A model generated the notes under the pieces. The model was given only the letters and a program-made list of their open reading frames with translations, did not search any database and had not been told where the DNA came from. From positions 186,001 to 250,000 of the forward strand of contig JAXMGD010000001.1 of the NCBI GenBank assembly GCA_046347475.1: a stretch of DNA of 64,000 nucleotides, written 5' to 3'. Shown here one piece after another: positions 1-8,700 of this stretch. The translations under genes and the position numbers were made by a program. Source of the stretch: CAMCXE01 sp046347475. Lineage in GTDB: Bacteria > Pseudomonadota > Gammaproteobacteria > Pseudomonadales > Cellvibrionaceae. The stretch's first letter is position 1. Each line of letters opens with the position of its first letter.

Positions 1-1
1 C

Positions 2-166
2 CGCGAAAGTAAGCGCCCGATACTGGAGTTGTGGGTGGCCATGCCCCCGGACCTGGGTGATAAACTTCCTGATCCGCTGCGTCAAATGCTCGGGGTGGGG
101 GAGAAGAAAAAGGAAGAACGACAAATTTTGTGCTCGACTATTGCATCAGGCAAAAACATTCTCTAG
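2..166 (+). CDS. C-terminal end of an unidentified protein (partial)
   Basis: An open frame enters from the left edge and ends at TAG 164-166, giving 54 C-terminal residues that end in a charged KKKEER-containing tail. I do not recognise the family. In related gammaproteobacteria the gene before this tRNA-tuf cluster often belongs to the birA-coaX neighbourhood, so a small protein from that group is possible, but nothing seen here proves it. The stop codon lies inside the -10 box of the tRNA promoter, so the frame ends exactly where the stable-RNA operon begins. Confidence 0.45.
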   Translation, partial: RESKRPILELWVAMPPDLGDKLPDPLRQMLGVGEKKKEERQILCSTIASGKNIL

Positions 167-178
167 AATCCCGCCTCC
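141..178 (+). promoter_or_regulatory. Sigma-70 promoter of the tRNA-tuf operon with GC-rich discriminator
   Basis: A -35 box TTGCAT (141-146) is followed by a 17-base spacer and a -10 box TAGAAT (164-169). The discriminator CGCCTCC (172-178) comes next, about 30 bases before the first tRNA. GC-rich discriminators are typical of stable-RNA promoters under stringent control. The same -10 plus discriminator recurs upstream of rpsL and rpsJ. Confidence 0.75.
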
Positions 179-210
179 AATTTAGGGCGGTCCTAAGTTG
201 GCGATTTTAG

Positions 211-286
211 GCTGGTGTAGCTCAGTAGGTAGAGCAGCTGACTTGTAATCAGCCGGTCGGGGGTTCGATTCCTCTCGCCAGCTCCA
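211..286 (+). tRNA. tRNA-Thr (anticodon TGT)
   Basis: A complete cloverleaf can be drawn. The acceptor stem pairs GCTGGTG (211-217) with CGCCAGC (276-282), the anticodon TGT is at 244-246, the T-arm reads GGTTCGATTCC, and an encoded CCA is at 284-286. The anticodon reads ACA (Thr). It is the first gene of the tRNA-tuf transcript. Confidence 0.95.
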
Positions 287-306
287 TCAAAAATCGAAAA
301 TATTCC

Positions 307-390
307 GCAGGGGTTCCCGAGTGGCCAAAGGGATCAGACTGTAAATCTGACACGAAAGTTTCGGTGGTTCGAATCCACCCCCCTGCACCA
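307..390 (+). tRNA. tRNA-Tyr (anticodon GTA)
   Basis: This is a class II tRNA with a long variable arm. The acceptor stem pairs GCAGGGG (307-313) with CCCCTGC (380-386), the anticodon GTA is at 341-343, and an encoded CCA is at 388-390. It lies second in the cluster, 20 bases after tRNA-Thr. Confidence 0.95.
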
Positions 391-494
391 TATCCATGTC
401 GAGATGCTCGGCATAACCCGCTGATTTAACGCTTTGGTTCTAAAGCCCTGGCTTGAGTTGGCGGTCACCCGGTCAAATGGGTGGGCTAATAAAA

Positions 495-568
495 GCGGGC
501 ATAGTTTAGTGGTAAAACCCTAGCCTTCCAAGCTAGCTATGCGGGTTCGATTCCCGCTGCCCGCTCCA
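495..568 (+). tRNA. tRNA-Gly (anticodon TCC)
   Basis: The acceptor stem pairs GCGGGCA (495-501) with TGCCCGC (558-564). The anticodon stem CTAGC/GCTAG encloses TCC at 527-529, and an encoded CCA is at 566-568. It is third in the cluster, after a 104-base spacer in which I see no gene. Confidence 0.95.
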
Positions 569-587
569 AATGTGTGTTGTGAATTAT

Positions 588-663
588 GCTCATGTAGCTC
601 AGATGGTAGAGCACACCCTTGGTAAGGGTGAGGTCACCGGTTCAATTCCGGTCATGAGCTCCA
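588..663 (+). tRNA. tRNA-Thr (anticodon GGT)
   Basis: The acceptor stem pairs GCTCATG (588-594) with CATGAGC (653-659). The anticodon stem CACCC/GGGTG encloses GGT at 621-623, and an encoded CCA is at 661-663. It sits 47 bases upstream of tuf copy 1 and is probably co-transcribed with it. Confidence 0.95.
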
Positions 664-710
664 TTATTATCCTTAAAGATCCAAATCCCACCTTCAGAGG
701 AGCGCAGGCG

Positions 711-1934
711 ATGGCAAAGGCTAAATTTGAACGTAACAAACCCCACGTAAACGTCGGCACAATCGGCCACGTAGACCACGGTAAAACGACGCTGACAGCA
801 GCTCTTACCCGCGTATGCGCTGAAACTTGGGGTGGTCAAGCGGTTGCTTTTGACGGTATCGACAAAGCACCAGAAGAAAAAGCCCGTGGTATCACCATCT
901 CTACCTCACACGTAGAGTACGACTCAGCTGATCGTCACTACGCCCACGTAGACTGCCCAGGCCACGCCGACTATGTTAAAAACATGATCACCGGTGCGGC
1001 GCAAATGGACGGTGCGATCCTGGTCTGCGGTACCACTGACGGCCCCATGCCACAAACTCGCGAGCACATCCTGCTGTCTCGCCAAGTAGGCGTACCTTAC
1101 ATCGTTGTGTTCCTGAACAAAGCCGACCTGTTGGCCGACGACTGTGGCGGCGTAGGATCTGACGAATACAACGAAATGCTTGAACTGGTTGAGATGGAAA
1201 TTCGCGACCTGTTGAACACCTACGAATTCCCCGGTGACGACACTCCCATCATTGCAGGTTCTGCATTGATGGCTTTGGAAGGTAAAGACGACAACGAATT
1301 GGGCGTATCTGCTGTTCGTAAATTAGTACAAGCGCTTGATTCCTACATCCCACAGCCAGAGCGCGCCATCGACAGACCGTTCTTGATGCCAATCGAAGAC
1401 GTATTCTCTATTTCTGGCCGCGGTACCGTAGTAACTGGCCGTGTAGAGCGTGGCATTGTAAAAGTGGGCGAAGAAGTTGAAATCGTTGGTATTCGCGCCA
1501 CCACTAAAACCACCTGTACCGGTGTAGAAATGTTCCGTAAATTGCTCGACGAAGGTCGCGCTGGTGAGAACGTAGGTGTGTTGTTGCGCGGTACCAAGCG
1601 TGACGAAGTTGAGCGTGGTCAAGTATTGGCCAAGCCAGGCACTATCAAGCCGCACACCCACTTCGAAGCAGAAGTATACGTATTGTCCAAAGACGAAGGT
1701 GGTCGTCACACGCCTTTCTTCAAAGGCTACCGTCCACAGTTCTACTTCCGTACCACTGACGTAACTGGCGCCTGTGAGCTGCCTGAAGGCGTTGAAATGG
1801 TTATGCCTGGTGACAACATTCAAATGAAAGTCACCCTGATTGCTCCCATTGCGATGGAAGACGGTCTGCGCTTTGCGATCCGCGAAGGCGGCCGTACAGT
1901 AGGCGCAGGTGTTGTTGCTAAAATTCTCGCTTAA
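711..1934 (+). CDS. tuf: Elongation factor Tu, copy 1
   Basis: This GTPase delivers aminoacyl-tRNA to the ribosomal A site. The protein has 407 residues. G1 (GHVDHGKT), G3 (DCPGHADY) and G4 (NKAD) motifs of the GTP-binding domain are visible, followed by the two beta-barrel domains. The ATG at 711 follows a purine-rich AGAGGAG. A longer frame reading back through tRNA-Thr is spurious. The gene lies downstream of four tRNAs, as tufB does in E. coli. It differs from the second copy (17434-18657) at only five bases: the start codon and four silent sites at 1808, 1820, 1841 and 1907. Confidence 0.98.
   Translation: MAKAKFERNKPHVNVGTIGHVDHGKTTLTAALTRVCAETWGGQAVAFDGIDKAPEEKARGITISTSHVEYDSADRHYAHVDCPGHADYVKNMITGAAQMDGAILVCGTTDGPMPQTREHILLSRQVGVPYIVVFLNKADLLADDCGGVGSDEYNEMLELVEMEIRDLLNTYEFPGDDTPIIAGSALMALEGKDDNELGVSAVRKLVQALDSYIPQPERAIDRPFLMPIEDVFSISGRGTVVTGRVERGIVKVGEEVEIVGIRATTKTTCTGVEMFRKLLDEGRAGENVGVLLRGTKRDEVERGQVLAKPGTIKPHTHFEAEVYVLSKDEGGRHTPFFKGYRPQFYFRTTDVTGACELPEGVEMVMPGDNIQMKVTLIAPIAMEDGLRFAIREGGRTVGAGVVAKILA
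711..1934 (+). repeat. Direct repeat: tuf copy 1, mate at 17434-18657
   Basis: The 1224-bp coding unit is repeated in the same orientation 16,723 bases away, with five differences by direct reading. The flanking sequences are unrelated, so the repeat is confined to the gene. Confidence 0.95.
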
Positions 1935-1955
1935 TCAAATTAAGTGAGTGATGAG

Positions 1956-1977
1956 CTGGCGGCCTTCGGGCCGTCAG
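1956..1977 (+). terminator. Hairpin after tuf copy 1
   Basis: A 9-bp stem CTGGCGGCC/GGCCGTCAG (one G-U pair) closes a TTCG tetraloop. No clear U tract follows, so it may attenuate transcription or mark an RNA processing point before tRNA-Trp rather than terminate fully. Confidence 0.55.
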
Positions 1978-1986
1978 TTGTAGTTT

Positions 1987-2062
1987 AGGCCAGTAGTTCA
2001 ATTGGTAGAGCACCGGTCTCCAAAACCGGGTGTTGGGGGTTCGAGTCCCTCCTGGCCTGCCA
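1987..2062 (+). tRNA. tRNA-Trp (anticodon CCA)
   Basis: The acceptor stem pairs AGGCCAG (1987-1993) with CTGGCCT (2052-2058). The anticodon stem CCGGT/ACCGG encloses CCA at 2020-2022, and an encoded CCA end is at 2060-2062. It lies between tuf and secE, a common arrangement in gammaproteobacteria. Confidence 0.95.
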
Positions 2063-2111
2063 TATCTGCGGTACTTCCTGTCGGTATCCCAACCCTTCCA
2101 TTGAGTCGAGT

Positions 2112-2480
2112 ATGACTACCAAAGTAGAAGCGCCTGAATTTCGCTTGGATTTCGTTAAGTGGCTGGTGATCGTAGCGCTTATCGCCTTGGCGGTGCTCGG
2201 AAATTCTTATTTCAGTGATAAGCCCGTCATTGTGCGCGTTATAGGCGTGATTGTGCTGGGTGCTGCCTCTGTGGGTGTCGCACTTTTTACCGCGAAAGGC
2301 CATGCCTTTTTGGGTTTGTTGAAAGCGGCTCGCATTGAGTTGCGTAAGGTTGTATGGCCCACTAAGCCTGAAGCGAATCAGACCACCTTGCTGGTGTTGG
2401 GTGTGGTTGCTGTTGCCAGTTTAATCCTTGCCCTGATCGACTCGATCCTCGGTTGGATCACATCCCAAGTAATACAGTAG
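2112..2480 (+). CDS. secE: Preprotein translocase subunit SecE
   Basis: SecE is the inner-membrane clamp of the SecYEG channel. This 122-residue protein has the three-helix form of gammaproteobacteria. Hydrophobic segments lie near residues 16-31, 38-60 and 94-118, and the conserved ELRKVVWPTK motif sits before the last helix. E. coli SecE is 127 residues. The gene is 10 bases upstream of nusG, the usual secE-nusG pair. Confidence 0.96.
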   Translation: MTTKVEAPEFRLDFVKWLVIVALIALAVLGNSYFSDKPVIVRVIGVIVLGAASVGVALFTAKGHAFLGLLKAARIELRKVVWPTKPEANQTTLLVLGVVAVASLILALIDSILGWITSQVIQ

Positions 2481-2490
2481 GAGGCACTCC

Positions 2491-3024
2491 ATGGCTAAGC
2501 GTTGGTACGTGGTTCACGCCTATTCCGGTTTTGAAAAAAAGGTAGCGGCCTCTATTAAAGAGCGCATCGAGTTGCACGGCATGCAAGAGCATTTCGGCGA
2601 TGTGTTGGTGCCTACTGAAGAAGTGATTGAAATGCGCGGCGGCCAAAAGCGCAAATCGGAGCGGAAATTTTTCCCCGGTTATGTATTGGTCAATATGGAG
2701 TTAAATGACGACGCGTGGCACTTGGTGAAAGAGACTCCACGTGTGATGGGTTTCATTGGCGGCAAAGCCGATAGGCCAGCCCCGATTACAGAGGCGGAAG
2801 CACAGTTAATTTTGCGTCGTGTGGACGATTCTGTTGATAAGCCAAGGCCCAAGACTATTTTTGAACCGGGCGAAATGGTGCGCGTAATTGATGGGCCCTT
2901 TAACGACTTCAATGGTGTGGTTGAAGAGGTTAACTACGATAAGAACCGTTTGCGTGTGGCTGTACTGATCTTCGGTCGCTCCACGCCTGTTGAGCTGGAA
3001 TTTAGCCAGGTCGAAAAAGCTTAA
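2491..3024 (+). CDS. nusG: Transcription termination/antitermination factor NusG
   Basis: NusG binds RNA polymerase and links it to Rho, to NusE (ribosomal S10) or to antitermination complexes. The 177 residues carry the N-terminal NGN domain, starting WYVVHAYSGFEKKV, and a C-terminal KOW domain (FEPGEMVRVIDGPFNDFNG near 125-143). A GGAGG ribosome site precedes the ATG at 2491. A strong hairpin follows the gene, so secE-nusG is a separate unit from rplK. Confidence 0.98.
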   Translation: MAKRWYVVHAYSGFEKKVAASIKERIELHGMQEHFGDVLVPTEEVIEMRGGQKRKSERKFFPGYVLVNMELNDDAWHLVKETPRVMGFIGGKADRPAPITEAEAQLILRRVDDSVDKPRPKTIFEPGEMVRVIDGPFNDFNGVVEEVNYDKNRLRVAVLIFGRSTPVELEFSQVEKA

Positions 3025-3035
3025 TATTTTTCACG

Positions 3036-3065
3036 GCCGCCGCAGGGTTTCCTGCGGCGGCTTTT
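3036..3065 (+). terminator. Rho-independent terminator after nusG
   Basis: An 11-bp GC-rich stem, GCCGCCGCAGG (3036-3046) with CCTGCGGCGGC (3051-3061), closes a GTTT loop and is followed by TTTT. Confidence 0.88.
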
Positions 3066-3153
3066 CACGTTCTGCTCTCGGGCGGAACAGGGGAGCCTGT
3101 GATCAGCAGTCGCCGCTGCTGGGAGGCGTTTAACCCAATAGGGGGAAGTAACA

Positions 3154-3585
3154 ATGGCAAAGAAGATAGAAGCTTATATTAAGCTGCAAGTGAAGGCCGG
3201 TCAGGCCAACCCAAGTCCACCAGTGGGCCCGGCTCTGGGTCAAAAAGGTGTGAACATTATGGAGTTCTGTAAGCAGTTCAATGCGCAGACTCAAGGTATG
3301 GAACTGGGTTCGCCCGTACCTGTGATCATCAGCGTGTACAGTGACCGCAGCTTTACCTTCACTATGAAAACACCACCGGCGTCTTTCTTGTTGAAGAAAG
3401 CGGCTGGCTTGAAGAGCGGTAGCCCGCGCCCCAACACTCAAAAAGTGGGCAAGGTTACTCGTGCACAATTAGAAGAAATCGCCAAGGCCAAAGAGCCGGA
3501 TCTGACCGCTGCTGATATGGACGCCGCTGTGCGTACTATCGCTGGCTCAGCCCGTTCCATGGGCTTGGATGTGGAGGGTTTATAA
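3154..3585 (+). CDS. rplK: 50S ribosomal protein L11
   Basis: L11 binds 23S rRNA at the GTPase-associated centre and is needed for RelA activation. The 143 residues match the family length. The N-terminal region carries the proline-rich PSPPVGPALGQKGVNIMEF signature near residues 21-39. GGGGGAAG precedes the ATG. The gene is followed after one base by rplA, giving the classic L11 operon, in which L1 represses its own message in E. coli. Confidence 0.98.
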   Translation: MAKKIEAYIKLQVKAGQANPSPPVGPALGQKGVNIMEFCKQFNAQTQGMELGSPVPVIISVYSDRSFTFTMKTPPASFLLKKAAGLKSGSPRPNTQKVGKVTRAQLEEIAKAKEPDLTAADMDAAVRTIAGSARSMGLDVEGL

Positions 3586-3586
3586 G

Positions 3587-4285
3587 ATGGCTAAGTTATC
3601 CAAGCGTCAACGTGAGATCCGCGCCAAAGTCGATTCCAGCAAGCTGTACAGCATCGATGAAGCCGTAGCCCTACTCAAAGAATTATCCAAAGTTAAGTTC
3701 GCTGAGACTTTTGAGACCGCGATTAACCTGGGTATTGACCCGCGTAAATCCGACCAAGTGGTGCGCGGCGCGACCACTCTGCCACACGGTAACGGTAAAG
3801 ACGTGCGCGTAGCCGTATTTACTCAGGGCGCCAATGCGGATGCGGCCAAAGCGGCCGGCGCTGAGTTTGTGGGTATGGAAGATCTGGCCGAGCAAATCAA
3901 AGGCGGCATGATGGATTTTGACGTGGTGATCGCAGACCCTGCGGCCATGCGTGTAGTCGGTCAATTAGGTCAAGTGTTGGGCCCACGCGGCTTAATGCCT
4001 AACCCCAAAACTGGCACTGTGACACCTGATGTGGTGACTGCAGTGAAAAATGCCAAAGCCGGTCAGGTGCGTTTCCGCGCTGATAAAGGCGGCATCATCC
4101 ACGGTGGTATCGGCAAGATTTCGTTCAGTGCTCAAGCAGTGAAAGAAAATTTAGAAGCGCTAGTGACCGATCTTAAGCGTTTGAAGCCTGCTACCTCCAA
4201 AGGCATCTACCTGCGCAAGATCGCTCTTAGCTCCACCATGGGCCCAGGTTTGAATATCGACCTTGCGTCCTTGGATGTGAAATAA
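3587..4285 (+). CDS. rplA: 50S ribosomal protein L1
   Basis: L1 forms the mobile L1 stalk at the E site and, in E. coli, represses translation of its own operon. The ATG at 3587 gives 232 residues (MAKLSKRQREI...), the usual length. A start six codons upstream is possible in frame but lies inside rplK and matches no family N-terminus. The signature PNPKTGTVT lies near residue 140. Confidence 0.97.
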   Translation: MAKLSKRQREIRAKVDSSKLYSIDEAVALLKELSKVKFAETFETAINLGIDPRKSDQVVRGATTLPHGNGKDVRVAVFTQGANADAAKAAGAEFVGMEDLAEQIKGGMMDFDVVIADPAAMRVVGQLGQVLGPRGLMPNPKTGTVTPDVVTAVKNAKAGQVRFRADKGGIIHGGIGKISFSAQAVKENLEALVTDLKRLKPATSKGIYLRKIALSSTMGPGLNIDLASLDVK

Positions 4286-4344
4286 GGTTTATCCGTAATA
4301 TCCGTGCCGTTTGGCACATGCGGCGGGCAACTGCCGCAGTAAAT

Positions 4345-4450
4345 GACTTTGGGGTTCAGCAGCGCTGAACTGTCAAAGACCGTAGGCAGGGCGTAGCTCT
4401 TTAATCCTCGCGAGTATGCGAGGGCCTACGCAGATGGTGAGACCCCGTTC
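4345..4450 (+). ncRNA. L10 leader (rplJ autoregulatory mRNA structure)
   Basis: The 306 bases between rplA and rplJ contain a structured stretch matching the ribosomal L10 leader of enterobacteria. GACTTTG (4345) pairs with CAAAGAC (4374). A core reading AAAGACCGTAGGC is followed by CCTACGCAGATGGTGA (4425-4440), with an internal hairpin CCTCGCGAGTATGCGAGG. In E. coli the L10-L12 complex binds here to repress rplJL translation. The remaining bases up to 4591 show only short hairpins and the rplJ ribosome site. Confidence 0.85.
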
Positions 4451-4591
4451 AGAGTGTTGTGTTGGCCTGGTCGTTATCGATGCGGCCACTGCAGATTTTT
4501 GAATGACATCACCAAATCAATGACTCACAGCCGCAAGGCGTGAGTGTGAAAACAAAACGATAGGCTTGCCTATCACAACTGGAGAAATCCC

Positions 4592-5086
4592 GTGGCACTA
4601 GGACTTGAAGGTAAAAAAGCGATTGTCGCTGAAGTCCATGAAGTTGCTAAAGGCGCATTATCCGCTGTTGTTGCTGATTCTCGCGGTGTAACCGTGGGCA
4701 AGATGACAGCGTTGCGCAAACAGGCTCGTGCAAGCGGCGTTTGGGTAAAAATCGTCCGTAACACACTGGCCCGTCGTGCTGTAGAAGGCACCGCTTACGA
4801 ATGTCTCGTCGAGAGCTTCGTAGGTCCCACTTTAATCGCATTCTCTAACGAGCACCCAGGTGCCGGCGCGCGTATCCTGGCGGATTTCGCTCGCGAGAAC
4901 GATAAGTTTGAGATCAAAGCGGCCGCGTTTGAAGGTCAGATTGTTAACGTTGGCATGTTGGCAACTCTGCCAACGTACGACGAGGCAATCTCACGCTTGA
5001 TGGCGACGATGTTAGAAGCAGCTGCAGGCAAATTGGTCCGTACTATTGCGGCCATTCGCGACCAAAAAGAAGAGCAAGCCGCCTAA
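4592..5086 (+). CDS. rplJ: 50S ribosomal protein L10
   Basis: L10 anchors the L7/L12 stalk dimers to 23S rRNA. The protein is 164 residues and starts at a GTG at 4592 behind CTGGAGAAAT. The sequence begins MALGLEGKKAIVAEV, as in gammaproteobacterial L10, and the C-terminal helix that binds L7/L12 is present. The upstream L10 leader implies autogenous control by L10-L7/L12. Confidence 0.97.
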   Translation: MALGLEGKKAIVAEVHEVAKGALSAVVADSRGVTVGKMTALRKQARASGVWVKIVRNTLARRAVEGTAYECLVESFVGPTLIAFSNEHPGAGARILADFARENDKFEIKAAAFEGQIVNVGMLATLPTYDEAISRLMATMLEAAAGKLVRTIAAIRDQKEEQAA

Positions 5087-5146
5087 TTGGGCTGCTTGTA
5101 CCAAGCAATTTATTGAGCACTTCGCTCGTTTATATAGGATTGAGTC

Positions 5147-5515
5147 ATGTCTCTGACTAAAGAAGATATCATCAATGCCATCGCTGAAATGTCAGTTAAA
5201 GATGTAGTAGAACTGATCACTGCAATGGAAGAAAAATTCGGCGTGAGCGCCGCTGCTGCCGTAGCCGTTGCTGCTGGCCCAGCTGCTGCTGCCGTTGAAG
5301 AGCAAACTGAGTTCACCGTTATCTTGGCTTCTGCTGGCGATAAGAAAGTGAACGTAATTAAAGCCGTTCGTGAGTTGACTGGCCTTGGCTTGAAAGAAGC
5401 TAAAGACTTGGTTGACGGCGCTCCTAAGCCAGTTAAGGAAGCGATTCCTAAGGCTGACGCTGAAGAAGCCAAGAAGAAGTTGGAAGAAGCCGGCGCAACT
5501 GTCGAGATCAAGTAA
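5147..5515 (+). CDS. rplL: 50S ribosomal protein L7/L12
   Basis: L7/L12 is the multicopy acidic stalk protein that recruits translation GTPases. The 122 residues have the N-terminal dimerisation domain, an alanine-rich hinge near 36-50, and the C-terminal domain (EKTEF-like EQTEFTVIL start, then GLGLKEAKDLVD). Codon use is strongly biased, as expected for a very highly expressed gene. An attenuator follows before rpoB. Confidence 0.98.
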   Translation: MSLTKEDIINAIAEMSVKDVVELITAMEEKFGVSAAAAVAVAAGPAAAAVEEQTEFTVILASAGDKKVNVIKAVRELTGLGLKEAKDLVDGAPKPVKEAIPKADAEEAKKKLEEAGATVEIK

Positions 5516-5553
5516 GTTGTGTTGTATTACGCCAAATCTCGGTTTGGCGCAGG

Positions 5554-5585
5554 GCTGGCAGGCGGTTTCGCCTGCTGGCCTTTTT
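5554..5585 (+). terminator. rplL-rpoB transcription attenuator
   Basis: A 12-bp stem, GGCTGGCAGGCG paired with CGCCTGCTGGCC (two G-U pairs), closes a GTTT loop and is followed by TTTTT. In E. coli a partial terminator at the same place lowers rpoBC transcription relative to the ribosomal genes. Position and structure suggest the same job here. A second small hairpin, GCCAAA/TTTGGC, precedes it at 5531-5548. Confidence 0.82.
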
Positions 5586-5713
5586 CCGTTTGCAGCCTGC
5601 AATGGCTGAAGTGGTAGTTGTTGAACTGCCCGCGTGCAAGACCACGGTTACCAGGAAGTGCGCTTCCCCCGTCTTACCTAGACAACACCCCGTGAACAAG
5701 CTGAGGAATACTG

Positions 5714-8700
5714 ATGGCTTACTCATACACTGAGAAAAAACGTATCCGTAAGGATTTCGGCAAATTGCCACACATTATGGATGTGCCTTATCTACTGGCA
5801 ATTCAGTTGGATTCTTACCGCAAATTTACCCAAGCAGACCTGCCCCCACAAAGCCGTTTTGATATAGGTTTGCACGCGGCATTTAAATCTGTGTTCCCGA
5901 TATTAAGTTATTCGGGCAATGCCGCTTTAGAGTACGTCAGCTACAACCTCGGCAAAGCCGCATTCGACGTCAACGAGTGTGTGCTGCGCGGCGCCACCTA
6001 CGCTGTACCCCTGCGCGTTAAAGTGCGTTTGATTATTTACGATAAAGAATCGTCTACCAAAGCCATCAAAGACATCAAAGAACAAGAAGTGTACATGGGC
6101 GAAATTCCGCTCATGACCGACAACGGTACCTTTGTAATCAATGGTACTGAGCGCGTGATCGTATCTCAGCTGCACCGCTCACCCGGTGTCTTCTTCGAGC
6201 ACGACAAGGGCAAAACCCACTCCTCCGGTAAGTTGCTCTACTCCGCCCGTATTATTCCCTACCGTGGTTCCTGGTTGGATTTTGAATTCGACCCGAAAGA
6301 CCTAGTATTCGTGCGTATCGACCGTCGCCGCAAACTGCCTGCGACTATCCTGCTGCGCGCCCTCGGCTACAGCTCACAACAAATGTTGGAGATGTTCTAC
6401 GAGACCAACAAATTCCGTATTGAAGCCGACCATAATCTGAAGTTGGAGCTGGTGCCTGCCCGCTTGCGCGGTGATGTGGCCAGCTTCGACATCACCGACA
6501 AAGACGGCAAAATCATTATCGAAGAAGGCAAGCGGATTACCCCGCGCCATATTCGCCAGATGGAAAAAGCCGGCGTTGACGAGCTCAGCGTGCCTCGCGA
6601 CTACCTCTTAGGCCGTTTCTTGGCCCGCGATGTGGTCGATACCAACACCGGCGAAGTGGTGATCGAGTGCAACACGGAAATCACTAACGAAGTGGTGAAC
6701 GGCCTGATTAAGGCCGGTGTGAAAGAATTCGAAACCATCTATACCAACGAACTGGACTGTGGTCCTTTCGTCGCCGACACATTGCGCAGCGATTCGGCCC
6801 GCACTCAGCTGGAAGCTCTGGTAGAAATCTACCGCATGATGCGCCCCGGCGAGCCGCCCACCAAAGAATCGGCGGAAACCCTGTTTCAAAACCTTTTCTT
6901 CTCGCCAGAGCGTTATGACCTGTCTGCGGTTGGCCGCATGAAGTTCAACCGCCGGCTGGGCCGCGAAGCCGAGCAGGGCGAGGGCACACTCTCCAACGAC
7001 GATATAGTTGATGTATTGAAAACCCTCATCGCCATCCGCAACGGTAAAGGTGTGGTGGACGATATCGACCACTTGGGCAACCGCCGTGTGCGCTCTGTCG
7101 GTGAGATGGCGGAAAACCAATTCCGCGTCGGCCTGGTGCGTGTTGAGCGCGCGGTGAAAGAGCGTTTGTCCATGGCTGAAAGCGAAGGCTTGATGCCGCA
7201 GGATTTGGTCAACGCCAAGCCAGTTGCCGCTGCTGTGAAAGAGTTCTTCGGTTCCAGCCAGTTGTCGCAGTTTATGGACCAAAACAACCCGCTCTCTGAA
7301 GTGACCCACAAGCGCCGCGTCTCGGCCTTAGGGCCCGGTGGTTTGACCCGTGAGCGCGCAGGCTTTGAAGTGCGCGACGTACACGCCACTCACTACGGCC
7401 GCGTATGTCCTATTGAAACCCCTGAAGGTCCCAACATCGGTTTGATTAACTCGTTGGCCACCTACGCTCGCACCAACAGCTACGGCTTTTTAGAAAGCCC
7501 CGTGCGCCGCGTGGTGAATGGCAAGGTCACTAACGATATTGAGTACCTGTCGGCCATTACTGAGTCCCAGTATGTGATCGCCCAGGCGTCAGCTACCTTG
7601 GATGCTGAAGGCCGTTTGATTGACGAGCTGGTTTCAGTGCGTCACCAGATGGAATTCGCCCTGATGCCGCCGACGGAAGTGCAGTATATGGACGTGTCGC
7701 CGCGCCAAGTGGTATCGGTGGCTGCCTCCTTGATCCCGTTCCTCGAACACGATGACGCCAACCGCGCCTTGATGGGTTCGAACATGCAACGTCAAGCCGT
7801 TCCTACTTTGAAGGCGCAAAAGCCTTTAGTGGGCACCGGTATGGAGCGCAATGTGGCCTCCGACTCAGGCGTGTGTGTGGTGGCTAAGCGCGGTGGGGTA
7901 GTGGACCGTGTGGATGCTGGCCGTATCGTGATTCGTGTAGCCAACAATGAAGTGGAAGCCGGTGAAGCCGGTGTGGATATTTACAACCTCACCAAATACA
8001 CCCGCTCCAACCAAAACACCTGTATCAACCAGCGTCCGATTGTGCGTCTAGGCGACACCGTCTCCCGCGGTGATATTCTGGCCGACGGCCCGTCTGTAGA
8101 CTTAGGTGAGCTGGCCCTGGGCCAAAACATGCGCATTGCCTTCATGCCCTGGAATGGCTACAACTATGAAGACTCCATTTTGGTGTCTGAGCGCGTGGTG
8201 CAGGAAGATCGCTTTACCACTATTCACATCCAAGAACTCACCTGTATCGCCCGCGATACCAAGCTTGGCAGTGAAGAAATCACCGCTGATATTCCCAACG
8301 TGGGTGAAGGCGCTCTGGCCAAGCTGGACGAGTCCGGCATCGTGTACATAGGTGCAGAAGTAGGCCCCGGCGATATTCTGGTGGGCAAGGTGACACCTAA
8401 GGGTGAAACTCAATTAACCCCAGAAGAGAAGTTGCTGCGCGCCATCTTTGGTGAAAAAGCCTCTGATGTTAAAGACACCTCGCTGCGCGTGCCTACCAGT
8501 ACCAAGGGTACGGTTATTGACGTGCAAGTCTTTACCCGCGATGGTTTGGAAAAAGACCAGCGCTCACGTGAGATTGAAAAAGCTCAGCTTAATAAAGTGC
8601 GCAAAGACCTCAATGAGGAATACCGCATCGTTGAACAGGCTACTTTTGAGCGCTTGCGTGCGGCTTTAGTTGGCCAAATCGCCAGCGGTGGCAAAACCGT

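Noticed and set aside
570..710. N-terminal extension of EF-Tu reading through tRNA-Thr
   Set aside because: The added residues overlap a complete tRNA gene and match no EF-Tu; ATG 711 has a ribosome site and gives the family N-terminus.
1323..1823. Long antisense frame inside tuf (repeated at 18046-18546)
   Set aside because: It mirrors the codon bias of a highly expressed gene on the other strand, has no ribosome site and resembles no family; its duplicate exists only because tuf is duplicated.
6608..7309. A 233-codon antisense frame in rpoB
   Set aside because: Composition is His/Gln/Val-rich as expected from the reverse of biased codons, and it lies fully inside a certain gene.
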